Below are positions 17,129 to 27,142 of a stretch of DNA of 64,000 nucleotides, one piece after another; position 1 is the stretch's first letter, and every line of letters begins with the position of its first letter. Below the pieces are notes generated by a model. That model saw nothing but the letters and a program-made list of their open reading frames with translations. It made no database searches and had not been told where the DNA came from. Position numbers and translations under genes: made by a program. The DNA lies in NCBI GenBank assembly GCA_903905735.1, contig CAIVHU010000130.1, positions 23,357-87,356 on the forward strand, written 5' to 3'. Source of the DNA: an uncultured beta proteobacterium (lineage in GTDB: Bacteria > Pseudomonadota > Gammaproteobacteria > Burkholderiales > Burkholderiaceae_C).

Positions 17129-17210
17129 GGCAACTGTCGTGTGAGCTACGTCGGTCGACTTGGCCACTATCATTGCCGGTGCCGACGCCGCATCTGCTGA
17201 CGCGGCTTAG

Positions 17211-17397
17211 TTGCTACCAAGACCCGGCAAGACCCTGGTGGTCGTCATAGCCGACGGGGTATATCAAACGGAGCCCACGCCAGGTGCCTCTGTGGCGGCT
17301 ACAAAAGGGATACCCTTTGCGTGTCATCAAACGCCAGGGGAAATGGCTCGAGGTCAAGCTGCCCAACGTGCGATCCGGATGGATCGCCAAGCGATAG
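17211..17397 (+). pseudogene. Bacterial SH3-domain protein remnant (frameshifted)
   Basis: In one frame 17235-17304 reads VVVIADGVYQTEPTPGASVA. A one-base shift at the AAAAGGG run (17303-17309) continues as GYPLRVIKRQGKWLEVKLPN, then VRSGWIAKR and stop at 17395. Together this is the core and end of a bacterial SH3 domain as found in secreted cell-wall-associated proteins. No start or signal peptide is visible upstream. It lies between rarA and lolA; nothing else is convincing in 16959-17446. Confidence 0.5.
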
Positions 17398-17446
17398 GTG
17401 TGGGGCTGGTCATTACCGCTAGCAGGTGCAAACGAAACCGACTGCG

Positions 17447-18079
17447 CTACTGCCGGATCACATCAGCCCCGGAGGGTGGCTTGAACTGAAATTCGTTGGG
17501 TGTCAGCGGGACGTTGGCCTCAAAGCCATTGAATGTCAGGGTCGATTTCTGACCGAAGCTGTCCAAAATCTCCAGTCGCGCCAGTTCGCCGGATTTAAAC
17601 CCTATCCGAACCGTCTGCAGTTGGCTGTCACGCGCTTTAGGCGTCGCGGCGACCCACTCCAGACCCTCCGACGCCGGAGCGTCAGACAAGGCAAAGTCTG
17701 CCTCGATAGCGTGCAGATCGGCCGCAGACGAAATCAGCGCCGCGGGCGTGGAACCCAGCGCCGCCGCTTGTTTACGCGCAGTCACCTGATTCAGATCCAC
17801 ATCAAACAACCACAGGGTGTGACCATCTGCCACGATGCTCTGCTCAAAAGGCTTTTTGTAATTAAATTTGAACCGGTCCGGTCGGGCAAACTCAAACTGA
17901 CCACTGGAGTTTTTGACACGCGGGGGCTGACCATCCTTGCCCGGCGAGGTCACGACCTGGGTGAAATCAGCCTTCCCGGTTTTCACGGTTCTGACGAAAT
18001 TCTCAAGGTCTTTTAGGCCTGTAGCCCATACTGATCCTGCGCTGGCAGCTATCAATATAAGAGTAATGAATCGTTTCAT
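17447..18079 (-). CDS. lolA: Outer membrane lipoprotein carrier protein LolA
   Basis: A 210-residue periplasmic chaperone that takes lipoproteins from LolCDE to the outer membrane. Signal peptide residues 1 to about 20 (MKRFITLILIAASAGSVWA), then KADFTQVVTSPG, the F-F-ARPDRFKFNYKKPFEQSIVADG stretch and DLNQVTARKQ typical of LolA. Residues about 6-24, nearly the whole signal peptide, are encoded by a copy of the interspersed repeat. Located downstream of ftsK, the usual ftsK-lolA-rarA order. Confidence 0.93.
   Translation of the reverse strand: MKRFITLILIAASAGSVWATGLKDLENFVRTVKTGKADFTQVVTSPGKDGQPPRVKNSSGQFEFARPDRFKFNYKKPFEQSIVADGHTLWLFDVDLNQVTARKQAAALGSTPAALISSAADLHAIEADFALSDAPASEGLEWVAATPKARDSQLQTVRIGFKSGELARLEILDSFGQKSTLTFNGFEANVPLTPNEFQFKPPSGADVIRQ
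18010..18062 (-). repeat. Interspersed palindromic repeat, copy 5 (encodes the LolA signal peptide)
   Basis: On the lolA strand: TTGATAGCTGCCAGCGC, then TATGGGCTACAGGCCTAAAA. It matches the intergenic copy at 11141-11191 closely at both ends and reads in frame as ILIAASAGSVWATGLK. Confidence 0.65.
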
Positions 18080-18154
18080 GTTTTTCCTGCTTTTTTTGAT
18101 GCCCCTGACACAGATTGGCACGCCTGCCTCGCGGCGTCAGGACGTTGCCTACCG

Positions 18155-20500
18155 CTACTCGTTGCGCGCAGGCACCAGAATGTCGCGCTGGCCGCTGGTG
18201 CTCATGCTGCTGACCAGACCGGCTTTCTCCATGTCTTCCACCAGCCGGGCAGCGCGGTTGTAGCCAATTTTCAGGTGCCGCTGCACCAGCGAGATGCTGG
18301 CCTTGCGGTTTTTCAGCACCACTTCAACCGCCTGGTCGTACATCGGGTCTTTTTCGCCACCGCCGCCGTCGAGTGTGCCTGCAGCGTCGTCACCGTCGAC
18401 AGTGCCGCCTTCCAGAATCCCTTCGATGTAATTGGGTTCACCCTGGCTTTTCAAGTAACTGACCACGCGGTGCACTTCCTCGTCACTGACAAACGCGCCG
18501 TGCACGCGAATCGGCAGACCGGTGCCACTGGGCATGTAGAGCATGTCACCCATGCCCAGCAGCGCCTCGGCACCCATCTGGTCGAGGATGGTTCGGCTGT
18601 CGATCTTGCTACTGACCTGAAAGGCAATGCGCGTCGGGATGTTCGCCTTGATCAGCCCGGTGATCACATCGACGCTGGGGCGCTGGGTGGCCAGAATCAG
18701 GTGGATGCCGGCGGCGCGGGCTTTCTGCGCCAGCCGGGCGATCAGCTCTTCAATCTTCTTGCCCACCACCATCATCAAATCGGCCAGCTCGTCAATCACC
18801 ACCACGATATGCGGCAGCCGCTCAATCGGCTCGGGCGCTTCGGGGGTCAGGCTGAACGGGTTGTTGATGAACTCACCACGCGCCTTGGCCTCGTCCCATT
18901 TAGTGTTGAAACCGGCAAGGTTACGCACGCCCATCTTGCTCATGAGTTTGTAGCGGCGCTCCATCTCGGCCACGCACCAGGTCAGGCCGTTGGCAGCCTG
19001 CTTCATGTCAGTCACCACCGGACACAGCAGGTGCGGAATGCCCTCGTAGACCGACATTTCCAGCATCTTGGGGTCGATCATCAACAGGCGCACGTCATGC
19101 GCCTCGGCCTTGTAAAGCAGGCTCAGGATCATGGCGTTGATACCCACCGACTTGCCCGAACCCGTGGTGCCCGCGACCAGCACGTGCGGCATCTTGGCCA
19201 GATCCGCCACCACCGGGTTGCCAATGATATCCTTGCCCAGACCCATGGTGAGCATGGATTTGGCTTCGTTGTAAATCTTGGAGCCCAGAATTTCACTGAG
19301 TTTGATGGTCTGGCGCTTGGCGTTGGGCAATTCGAGGGCCATGTAGTTCTTGCCGGGAATAGTTTCCACCACGCGGATCGACACCAAGCTCAAACTGCGG
19401 GCCAAATCCTTGGCCAATCCAACAATCTGCGAGCCCTTGACCCCGGTCGCTGGCTCGATTTCGTAGCGCGTGATCACCGGCCCGGGCTGCGCCAGCACCA
19501 CATTGACCTCAACGCCAAAGTCACGCAGCTTCTTCTCGATCATGCGGCTGGTCATCTCCAGCGTCTCGGGGGCGACGGTTTCCTGGCGCACCAGCGCGGC
19601 ATCGAGCAGGTCCACCTGCGGCAGCTTGCCGTCCAGCTCGCGAAACAGCGGCTTCTGGCGCTCCTTCACCACGCGGTCGCTCTTGGGTACCTCCAGCGCC
19701 GCAGGCTCCAGCACCACTGGTTTGGCATGGTGAACGGCCAGGTCCTCGCGCTCTTCAACCAGCACTTCGGCACGTGCAAGCGCGGCCCGCTGGCCCAGCG
19801 CCACATCTTCTTCTTCAGCGATTTTTTCTCGACGGGTCTCAATCTGGGCAAACATCCAGGCACCTAAACGCTCGGCCAATTGTCCCCATGAGAAGCCGAA
19901 CACCAGCGACGACCCGATCACACCTGCGACAATTGCCACCAGACCCGAGCCGGTATAACCCAGCGCCTGCAGCCCCAGCGGGCCGAGAAAGTAGCCCAAA
20001 ATACCGCCACCGTGCCCCGGCAACTTTACCTCCAGGCTGTAAAAGCGTGTCCACTCCAGAACGGTACTGGCACCCATCAGTAACACCAAACCCAGCCAGA
20101 ATCCCACCCGGCCAAAGCCGGTTTGTGCTACTTCACCTGCCTGAGCACTGGCGCTCTGCGGCGCGTCGTCATGGCCTCGCAGCCAGCGTGCCAACGCTGA
20201 AAGCCAAGCCCGCAGCGCCGCAGCCACACACCACCACACAGAAAAACCGGCCAGAAAATAGCTGCCGTCGGCCAGCCAAGCCCCGACCTGCCCCGCATAG
20301 TTGCCCACTGCTGACCCGGTACCCGATGTGGACCAGGCCATGTCCAGTGGCGAGTAGCTGACCAGCGACAATACCCACAGCGCCAACGCCACGGATGCCA
20401 CCAGCAGCCAGAGCTCATCGGCAAAGCGTCCCAGACCCGAGCGCGGTGCAGTAGCGGTCTGTTTGGGTGAGGAGCGAAGTGTGTTGAGGGAATAGGTCAT
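18155..20500 (-). CDS. ftsK: DNA translocase FtsK
   Basis: A 781-residue septal DNA pump for chromosome segregation. About four membrane helices lie within residues 25-215; a short linker follows, then the alpha-beta motor (about 290-690) with Walker [15 protein letters not shown], Walker [16 protein letters not shown] and RQ-box [15 protein letters not shown]. The gamma winged helix that reads KOPS is at the end ([36 protein letters not shown]). The linker is short compared with E. coli FtsK, as usual in betaproteobacteria. Confidence 0.95.
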   Translation of the reverse strand: MTYSLNTLRSSPKQTATAPRSGLGRFADELWLLVASVALALWVLSLVSYSPLDMAWSTSGTGSAVGNYAGQVGAWLADGSYFLAGFSVWWCVAAALRAWLSALARWLRGHDDAPQSASAQAGEVAQTGFGRVGFWLGLVLLMGASTVLEWTRFYSLEVKLPGHGGGILGYFLGPLGLQALGYTGSGLVAIVAGVIGSSLVFGFSWGQLAERLGAWMFAQIETRREKIAEEEDVALGQRAALARAEVLVEEREDLAVHHAKPVVLEPAALEVPKSDRVVKERQKPLFRELDGKLPQVDLLDAALVRQETVAPETLEMTSRMIEKKLRDFGVEVNVVLAQPGPVITRYEIEPATGVKGSQIVGLAKDLARSLSLVSIRVVETIPGKNYMALELPNAKRQTIKLSEILGSKIYNEAKSMLTMGLGKDIIGNPVVADLAKMPHVLVAGTTGSGKSVGINAMILSLLYKAEAHDVRLLMIDPKMLEMSVYEGIPHLLCPVVTDMKQAANGLTWCVAEMERRYKLMSKMGVRNLAGFNTKWDEAKARGEFINNPFSLTPEAPEPIERLPHIVVVIDELADLMMVVGKKIEELIARLAQKARAAGIHLILATQRPSVDVITGLIKANIPTRIAFQVSSKIDSRTILDQMGAEALLGMGDMLYMPSGTGLPIRVHGAFVSDEEVHRVVSYLKSQGEPNYIEGILEGGTVDGDDAAGTLDGGGGEKDPMYDQAVEVVLKNRKASISLVQRHLKIGYNRAARLVEDMEKAGLVSSMSTSGQRDILVPARNE

Positions 20501-20512
20501 TTGGTCAGCAAC

Positions 20513-21187
20513 CTAACGCAGCGCCAGGCGCCGCTCCTTGAGCGTGATACAACCATCATCGCGGGTCTTGATGAAGCCCTGATCTTCAAAGTCGCGCATC
20601 ACACGGCTAACCATCTCGCGCGAAGCACCCACCATTTTGGCAATATCCTGGCGGGTCATTTTTTCGCAAATCACCAACTCCTGCTCTCCCATGGGTTCGC
20701 CTGCATCCACCAGCACCTTGGCCACCCTGCCATACACATCCATCAGCGCCAGTGAACTGACCTTCTCGCTGGACTTGCGCAGGCGCTGTATCAGACCCTT
20801 GATGATCCAGATGGCAATGCTCTGATTGTCAGTCAGGCAGCGCACAAACTCGGCATGGCTGAGCACCAGCACGTCGGTCTGAATCTCGGTTTTGACGCTG
20901 GCAGAATGCGTCTTCCCGTCAATCAGGCTCATCTCACCGATGTAGTCACCGGGGCCAAGAGTGTTCAAAATCACTTCTTTGCCGCGCCGGTCCGTCATGA
21001 TGACCCGCGCCCGCCCCGAAAGAATGATGTAAAGCGATTCCCCTTTTCTACCCTGCTCGATGACCATCTGACCACGCTTGAAACGCTGCTTGACCACGGT
21101 GTGTGCCAAATGCAGCATTTGCGCCTGCGTCAGCCCCGAAAACATGGGAACCCGGCGCAATAAATCTGAAGTCGTCAACATCGCCAT
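20513..21187 (-). CDS. Crp/Fnr-family transcriptional regulator
   Basis: A 224-residue regulator: cNMP-binding domain (about 18-135; GDYIGEMSLIDGKTHSASV corresponds to the phosphate-binding cassette) and a winged helix with MTRQDIAKMVGASREMVSRVMRDF as HTH. The recognition segment SREMVSRVM is CRP-like. Lies between ftsK and the divergent trxB, twelve bases before ftsK. Ligand and regulon cannot be told from here. Confidence 0.88.
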   Translation of the reverse strand: MAMLTTSDLLRRVPMFSGLTQAQMLHLAHTVVKQRFKRGQMVIEQGRKGESLYIILSGRARVIMTDRRGKEVILNTLGPGDYIGEMSLIDGKTHSASVKTEIQTDVLVLSHAEFVRCLTDNQSIAIWIIKGLIQRLRKSSEKVSSLALMDVYGRVAKVLVDAGEPMGEQELVICEKMTRQDIAKMVGASREMVSRVMRDFEDQGFIKTRDDGCITLKERRLALR

Positions 21188-21323
21188 CTCATTACCCTCA
21201 AAAACTCAAGCACATAGAACACGGTAGCATCAGAAACACCGAAAATACCGGCATCGACGCAGCCTCGCAGTTTAAGAACCACCCGCAACTGTACACGCCA
21301 CACCCACACGTTTCAAAAGGTAA

Positions 21324-22280
<957 letters not shown>

Positions 22281-22293
22281 CCTGATCGCGGGC

Positions 22294-22299
22294 TATAAT
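22294..22299 (+). promoter_or_regulatory. Probable -10 element of rpmB-rpmG
   Basis: TATAAT, about 125 bases upstream of rpmB, with no good -35 at 17 bases. The leader that follows is 118 bases long and contains no obvious ORF. Confidence 0.4.
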
Positions 22300-22422
22300 C
22301 CTTGGCTTTGCAGAACGCCCCCGTGAGGGAATCGGGCAGCAATCGGGTTACCGCCACCCTATTCTTGGCGAGGTGAGGCTTCTGGCGACAGTCGGAGCCG
22401 TTAAAAATATCGGAGTGTCCAC

Positions 22423-22656
22423 ATGGCACGCGTATGTGAAGTCACGGGCAAAGGCCCCATGGTCGGGAACACAGTTTCCCACGCCAACAACAAAAACAAG
22501 CGTCGGTTCCTGCCGAACCTGCAATACCGCCGTTTCTGGGTTGAGACTGAAAACCGCTGGGTTCGTTTGCGAATTTCCAACGCCGGTCTGCGTTTGATCG
22601 ACAAAAACGGTATTGATACTGTGCTCGCAGACTTGCGCGCACGTGGTCAGGCCTGA
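22423..22656 (+). CDS. rpmB: 50S ribosomal protein L28
   Basis: A 77-residue L28 ([29 protein letters not shown]... ending [11 protein letters not shown]), normal length. The first gene of the conserved rpmB-rpmG pair. Confidence 0.97.
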   Translation: MARVCEVTGKGPMVGNTVSHANNKNKRRFLPNLQYRRFWVETENRWVRLRISNAGLRLIDKNGIDTVLADLRARGQA

Positions 22657-22710
22657 AACTTTGCGGGACAGACCTTCAGCTCTGTCCTCAACTAATTAAG
22701 AGGAATCATC

Positions 22711-22881
22711 ATGGCAAGCAAAGGCGGACGCGAAAAAATCAAGCTGGAATCGACAGCCGGCACCGGTCACTTCTACACGACCGACAAGAACAAGAAAACC
22801 ACTCCTGAAAAGCTTTTGATCAAGAAATTTGATCCCAAGGCTCGCAAGCATGTGGACTACAAGGAAATCAAGCTGAAATAG
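22711..22881 (+). CDS. rpmG: 50S ribosomal protein L33
   Basis: A 56-residue protein beginning [20 protein letters not shown] and ending [11 protein letters not shown], with an AGAGGA ribosome binding site eight bases upstream. It lacks the zinc-binding cysteine pairs, so it is the C-minus form. Confidence 0.96.
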   Translation: MASKGGREKIKLESTAGTGHFYTTDKNKKTTPEKLLIKKFDPKARKHVDYKEIKLK

Positions 22882-22903
22882 GTGAAGCCAGCGATTCCTG
22901 ATC

Positions 22904-22932
22904 AAAAAAGCCCGCTTGATGCGGGTTTTTTT
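22904..22932 (+). terminator. Rho-independent terminator after rpmG
   Basis: Stem CCCGC-TTGAT-GCGGG preceded by an A tract and followed by seven T residues. Confidence 0.9.
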
Positions 22933-22944
22933 GCGTCTCGAAAA

Positions 22945-23000
22945 CTATAACTTTCGTAGCTACCAGCCCTCGTTCCAAAAGGGCTACAGGCCAAAATGAC
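22945..23000 (+). repeat. Interspersed palindromic repeat, copy 6 (between convergent rpmG and desaturase)
   Basis: ACTTTCGTAGCTACCAGCCCT, then AAAAGGGCTACAGGCCAAAA. The dyad AGCCCT/AGGGCT (22965-22970, 22980-22985) can fold at the end of the convergent desaturase gene. Confidence 0.75.
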
Positions 23001-23007
23001 TCAAAAC

Positions 23008-24198
23008 CTAGGCGCGGGCAGAACGCAGGCGCAGAGAGAACTCCTGCAGCGCCGCAATGCCACTGGCTTCGGCGCGCTGGCACCAAGTCTGCAGGTCAGC
23101 CGTCAACTGCTCGCGGGTGTGAGAGCGATTCAGCCACATCTGGCGCAGCTCCTCGCGCATCACCACCATTTTGTCGAGCACGGGTGAAGCCTCGCGTGCG
23201 GCTGCCAGGTGCGCGGCGACAGCGGCAGGAATCTTCTCGGCATCGCGGTGCAGCCAGTTTCTGGCGGCGCGAATCACGCCGGCATCAGGATGACGGGCTT
23301 TCAAAGCGCTCAATTCGTCTTTGAAGGCCTGGCGCATGCCTTTGGCATAGCGCGCCATCAATTCGAACCGGTTTTGAATCAGCACTTCCAGCGTTTGCTC
23401 GTCAGCCACGGCACGAACGGCTCCCACGGCCAGCCTGGGTGGCGTCTTTTTGACGGTAGCCAGTTTCAGGCGCTGCAACAGGCTGATGTATGCCCAGCCG
23501 ATATCAAATTCATAGCGTTTGACCGACAGCTTGGCCGAGGTCGGGTAGGTGTGGTGGTTGTTGTGCAACTCTTCGCCAGCAATCAGGATGCCCCAGGGCG
23601 AGATGTTGGTGCTGGCGTCGGGTGCCTCAAAGTTGCGGTAACCCCAGTAATGCGCCGCACCGTTGATGATGCCAGCGGCCATCACCGGGGTCCACATCAT
23701 CTGCACCGCCCACACCGCCAATCCACCTGCACCCAAAAGCGCCAGATCAATCAGCAGCATGACGACCACCCCCAGCCAGGAAAACCGGGCATAAAGATGC
23801 CGCTCCAGCCAATCATTGGGCGTGCCGTGGCCATAGCGGGTCATGGTTTCCTGATCCCGAGCAGCTTTGCGGTACAGCTCGTAACCTTGCAGCAGCACCG
23901 TTTTGATGCCATAGACATGCGGACTGTGCGGGTCTTCGGGTTGCTCGCACTTGGCGTGGTGTTTGCGGTGAATCGAGGCCCACTCCTTGGTGACCTGTCC
24001 GGTCGTCAGCCACAGCCAGAAGCGGAAAAAGTGTGACGCAATAGGATGCAGGTCCAGCGCACGGTGCGCCTGGTGACGGTGCAAAAAAATGGTGACGCTG
24101 ATCATGGTGACATGCGTCACCACCATCGTGAAGAGCACAATTTCCCAGGCATTCAAGCCCCACAGACCATGACTGGCCCAATCCAACAACGACATCAT
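23008..24198 (-). CDS. Acyl-CoA (delta-9 type) fatty acid desaturase
   Basis: A 396-residue integral membrane di-iron desaturase with the three histidine boxes HRHQAHRALD (about 39-48), HRKHHAKCE (about 76-84) and HNNHHTYPTSAK (about 213-224), and several membrane helices. It introduces a double bond into saturated acyl chains for membrane fluidity. The C-terminal 150 residues are helical and basic, longer than in minimal desaturases but common in this family. The start ATG at 24198 is preceded by GAGAGAGA; an upstream open frame to 24333 lacks support. Confidence 0.92.
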   Translation of the reverse strand: MMSLLDWASHGLWGLNAWEIVLFTMVVTHVTMISVTIFLHRHQAHRALDLHPIASHFFRFWLWLTTGQVTKEWASIHRKHHAKCEQPEDPHSPHVYGIKTVLLQGYELYRKAARDQETMTRYGHGTPNDWLERHLYARFSWLGVVVMLLIDLALLGAGGLAVWAVQMMWTPVMAAGIINGAAHYWGYRNFEAPDASTNISPWGILIAGEELHNNHHTYPTSAKLSVKRYEFDIGWAYISLLQRLKLATVKKTPPRLAVGAVRAVADEQTLEVLIQNRFELMARYAKGMRQAFKDELSALKARHPDAGVIRAARNWLHRDAEKIPAAVAAHLAAAREASPVLDKMVVMREELRQMWLNRSHTREQLTADLQTWCQRAEASGIAALQEFSLRLRSARA

Positions 24199-24275
24199 CA
24201 AAATTGTCTCTCTCTCTCTGGTTATCAGCGACCCGTCATACCGGCGAATCACCAGTGTCTCGGCGACGGGCCGGG

Positions 24276-25547
24276 TTACTTGCGCTGCCAGACGGCGGCA
24301 AAAAAACCGTCTGTTTGGTGTTGATGCGGCCAAAGGCGCAAATAGCGCTGCTCATGGTCACCGCCGCTGCACAGCTCTGCAGCCTTCTCTACTTTGAGGC
24401 CAGCAAGCACTTCACAAGCCTCCATAGGTACAAAATCTGCGTTGGATTGCGAAAAAGCCTGCGCAATGGCTTCATTTTCCTGCGGCAACACACTGCAGGT
24501 GGCATAAACCAGACGGCCACCCGATTTCACCAGCCGCGCGGCGCTTTGCAGGATGGCGGCTTGCTTGACGGTCATTTCCTCGACGGCTTTGATGTCTTGG
24601 CGCCATTTCAGATCAGGGTTGCGCCGCAGCGTGCCCAAACCCGTGCACGGCGCATCCACCAACACCCGATCAATCTTGCCGGTGAGTCGCTTGACGCGAT
24701 CATCACGCTCATGCGCAATGGCAGCAGGGTGCACGTTGCTCAAGCCGCTACGAGCCAGACGCGACTTGAAGGCATCGAGCCGCCCGACTGAGGTGTCAAA
24801 CGCATACAGGCGACCCGTGGAGCGCATCGCCGCACCAATCGCCAGTGTCTTGCCACCGGCGCCGGCGCAAAAATCCACCACCATCTCGCCGCGCTTGGCA
24901 TCGAGCAGCATGGCCAGCAGCTGCGAGCCTTCGTCCTGCACCTCAAAATCGCCGCGCACGAAGGCTTCGTGCTTGTTGAGCGCCGGTTTTCCCGCAATGC
25001 GCAAACCCCAGGGTGAATAGGGTGTGGCCACGGCCTTGATGCCCGATGCGGCCAGTGCTTTTTGCACGTCGTCGCGCTTGGCCTTGAATGTGTTCACACG
25101 CAAATCCAGCCCGGCACCCTTGTTAAAGCTCTCCACCAGCGGCCAGAAACCCTCGCCCAACTGGTCTTTGAGCGGCTGCACCAGCCACTCGGGCAGGTTG
25201 TGCCGGTGACGCTCCATCAAGTCTGCGGGTTGGATCTTTTCACATTGATCCAGCCAGTTGACCTCTTGCTCGCTCAACGCACTGCGCAGAAAATCGCCAG
25301 GACCGTAAAAACCCAAAATGGCCAGTCGGCGCTCTTTGGGGCCGCTGCCCGAGGGCGCAAAGTGGTCAAAAAGGTTCTTTTTGCGCAGCACGGTATACAC
25401 CGTTTCGGCCAGCGTGGCGCGCTCACGCGGACCCAGACCACGGTGTTCGCGGAAAAACCGCGACACAATGGCATCGGCCGGGTGATCGAATCTAAGGGTG
25501 AGACGCACCAGTTCGGAACAGGCGTCAAGCAGGGCTTTTGGATGCAT
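24276..25547 (-). CDS. rsmB: 16S rRNA (cytosine-C5)-methyltransferase, RsmB/NOP family
   Basis: A 423-residue SAM-dependent rRNA methyltransferase. The N-terminal region (about 1-130) is helical; the catalytic domain has the SAM motif VVDFCAGAGGKTLAIGAAM (about 237-255), DAPCTGLGTLRRNPDLKWR with the release cysteine and ATCSVLPQEN with the nucleophile cysteine. Probably modifies C967 of 16S rRNA or a close site. The start at 25547 (MHPKALLDAC) fits the family. Confidence 0.9.
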   Translation of the reverse strand: MHPKALLDACSELVRLTLRFDHPADAIVSRFFREHRGLGPRERATLAETVYTVLRKKNLFDHFAPSGSGPKERRLAILGFYGPGDFLRSALSEQEVNWLDQCEKIQPADLMERHRHNLPEWLVQPLKDQLGEGFWPLVESFNKGAGLDLRVNTFKAKRDDVQKALAASGIKAVATPYSPWGLRIAGKPALNKHEAFVRGDFEVQDEGSQLLAMLLDAKRGEMVVDFCAGAGGKTLAIGAAMRSTGRLYAFDTSVGRLDAFKSRLARSGLSNVHPAAIAHERDDRVKRLTGKIDRVLVDAPCTGLGTLRRNPDLKWRQDIKAVEEMTVKQAAILQSAARLVKSGGRLVYATCSVLPQENEAIAQAFSQSNADFVPMEACEVLAGLKVEKAAELCSGGDHEQRYLRLWPHQHQTDGFFAAVWQRK

Positions 25548-25579
25548 AGGGCTGCATTGTCCCATGACTGATTTCGCCG

Positions 25580-25659
25580 GGCATTGTCTGAGGTTGAGGG
25601 AACTTTACGCAGGTTTGCCCCTCAGAACGATGAATTTCACGGGCTTGGCAGACAATGCC
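25580..25659. promoter_or_regulatory. Paired inverted repeats in the rsmB/efflux divergent promoter
   Basis: GGCATTGTCTG (25580-25590) and CAGACAATGCC (25649-25659) form a perfect eleven-base inverted repeat 58 bases apart. A third half-site GCATTGTC lies at 25554-25561. This is a candidate operator for control of the efflux operon. Confidence 0.4.
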
Positions 25660-25706
25660 ACCTGATTTTTCAGCCCATTTCCCTCTCGACTCTCGTCTGA
25701 TTAGCC

Positions 25707-27098
25707 ATGTCCGTGACTCATTTTCCGCTGCGCCACCTCACTCACCAGGTCACCAGATGGGGTCGCCCAGTGCTATTGGCCAGCGTGGTGCTGGTCGCGT
25801 TGTCAGGCTGCGCCAGCATTTACAACCCTGCGTCCAGCGATCCGACGGACACCAGCTCTTCAGCACCCCAATTGCAAGCCTGGTGGAGAACACTGAACGA
25901 CCCCCTCCTCCAGCAGTTGATCGACCAGGCACTGCAAGCCAATCCCACGGTAGACACGGCACGTGCGGCAGTGCAGCAAGCCCGAGCCCAGCGCGATGTG
26001 ACACTCGCTTCGCAGCGGCCCCAGTTGACCTTGACGGGCGCGCTGCAGCGCAACGTGGTGGAAGGCTCTGCCAGCATCAACGCCAACGCCGGGCTGAACG
26101 CGGGTTGGGAGCTAGACATTTTTGGTGCCAACCGCAGCGCCCTGGCCAACAACGATGCGCAAATCGTGGCGGCACAAACCAGCCTGCGTGATGTGCAATT
26201 GAGCATGAGCGCCGAAGTCGCCCTGGCCTATATTCAGTTGCGCGGACTGCAGGCGCAGTTGGATATTGCCCAACGGAACCTCAGCAGCCAGCAAGAAACC
26301 CTGCAGATCACACAGTGGCGCGCCCAGGCCGGGCTGTTGACATCACTGGAAGTGGAGCAGGCCAAGACCGCCAGCACGCAGACCGCGGCGCAGATTCCAG
26401 TTTTACTGACCAGCCTGGGCACAACCCGCCACAGCCTCGCGATTCTCACCGGCAAGAACCCGACCGAGCTGGATGCCATGCTGCAAACAGCCGGGCCTGT
26501 TCCCCAGGCACCGGAAAAATTCGCTGATGTGATTGATGCCGATCGCATGCGCCAGCGCTCCGACGTGCGCGCTGCCGAGGCCCGCATTACTGCGGCCCTG
26601 GCCAGTGTGAAAGCCGCCGATGCTGCGCGCTACCCCAGCTTCAGACTCGGTGGCTCGGTCGGCCTGACAGCGCTGACCCTGGCAGGCCTGAGCAACGGTG
26701 CCAGCGTGGCCACCCAGGTGCTTGCCAGCATGACCGCCCCTCTGCTGGACGGGGGCTCCGCCAATGCCCAGGTCAAAGTACAAGAAGCCGGTGTGGACCA
26801 GGCCCGCGCCACTTACCGCAATACCTTGCTGACCGCCCTGAAAGAGGTCGAAGATGCCATGCTCACCTGGCGCAATGACAAAGACCGGCTGATCTATTTG
26901 CAACAAGCGGCCACAGCGGCCGAGAATGCCGACCTGCTGGCGCAAAACCGTTTTGCCAGTGGCCTGATCGACTTCCAGACCGTTTTGCAAACCCAGCGCA
27001 CCTTGCTCAGCGCGCAGGACAGTTTGGCGAGCGTCAAGGCAGACTTGAGTACCGACTATGTGCGACTGGTCAAAGCCATCGGTGGCGACTGGCAATAA
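25707..27098 (+). CDS. Outer membrane efflux lipoprotein, NodT/TolC family
   Basis: A 463-residue outer membrane channel subunit. The signal peptide ends at lipobox LSGC (Cys about residue 34). Two OEP repeats (about 60-250 and 270-460) are rich in long helices, with QAWWRTLNDPLLQQLIDQALQ and later DRLIYLQQAATAAENADLLAQNRFASGLIDF typical of NodT lipoproteins. First gene of a four-gene tripartite efflux operon. Confidence 0.92.
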   Translation: MSVTHFPLRHLTHQVTRWGRPVLLASVVLVALSGCASIYNPASSDPTDTSSSAPQLQAWWRTLNDPLLQQLIDQALQANPTVDTARAAVQQARAQRDVTLASQRPQLTLTGALQRNVVEGSASINANAGLNAGWELDIFGANRSALANNDAQIVAAQTSLRDVQLSMSAEVALAYIQLRGLQAQLDIAQRNLSSQQETLQITQWRAQAGLLTSLEVEQAKTASTQTAAQIPVLLTSLGTTRHSLAILTGKNPTELDAMLQTAGPVPQAPEKFADVIDADRMRQRSDVRAAEARITAALASVKAADAARYPSFRLGGSVGLTALTLAGLSNGASVATQVLASMTAPLLDGGSANAQVKVQEAGVDQARATYRNTLLTALKEVEDAMLTWRNDKDRLIYLQQAATAAENADLLAQNRFASGLIDFQTVLQTQRTLLSAQDSLASVKADLSTDYVRLVKAIGGDWQ

Positions 27099-27142
27099 CA
27101 CCCAACTTTTCCCATCACAGCATTCTCTGACGACATCACATC

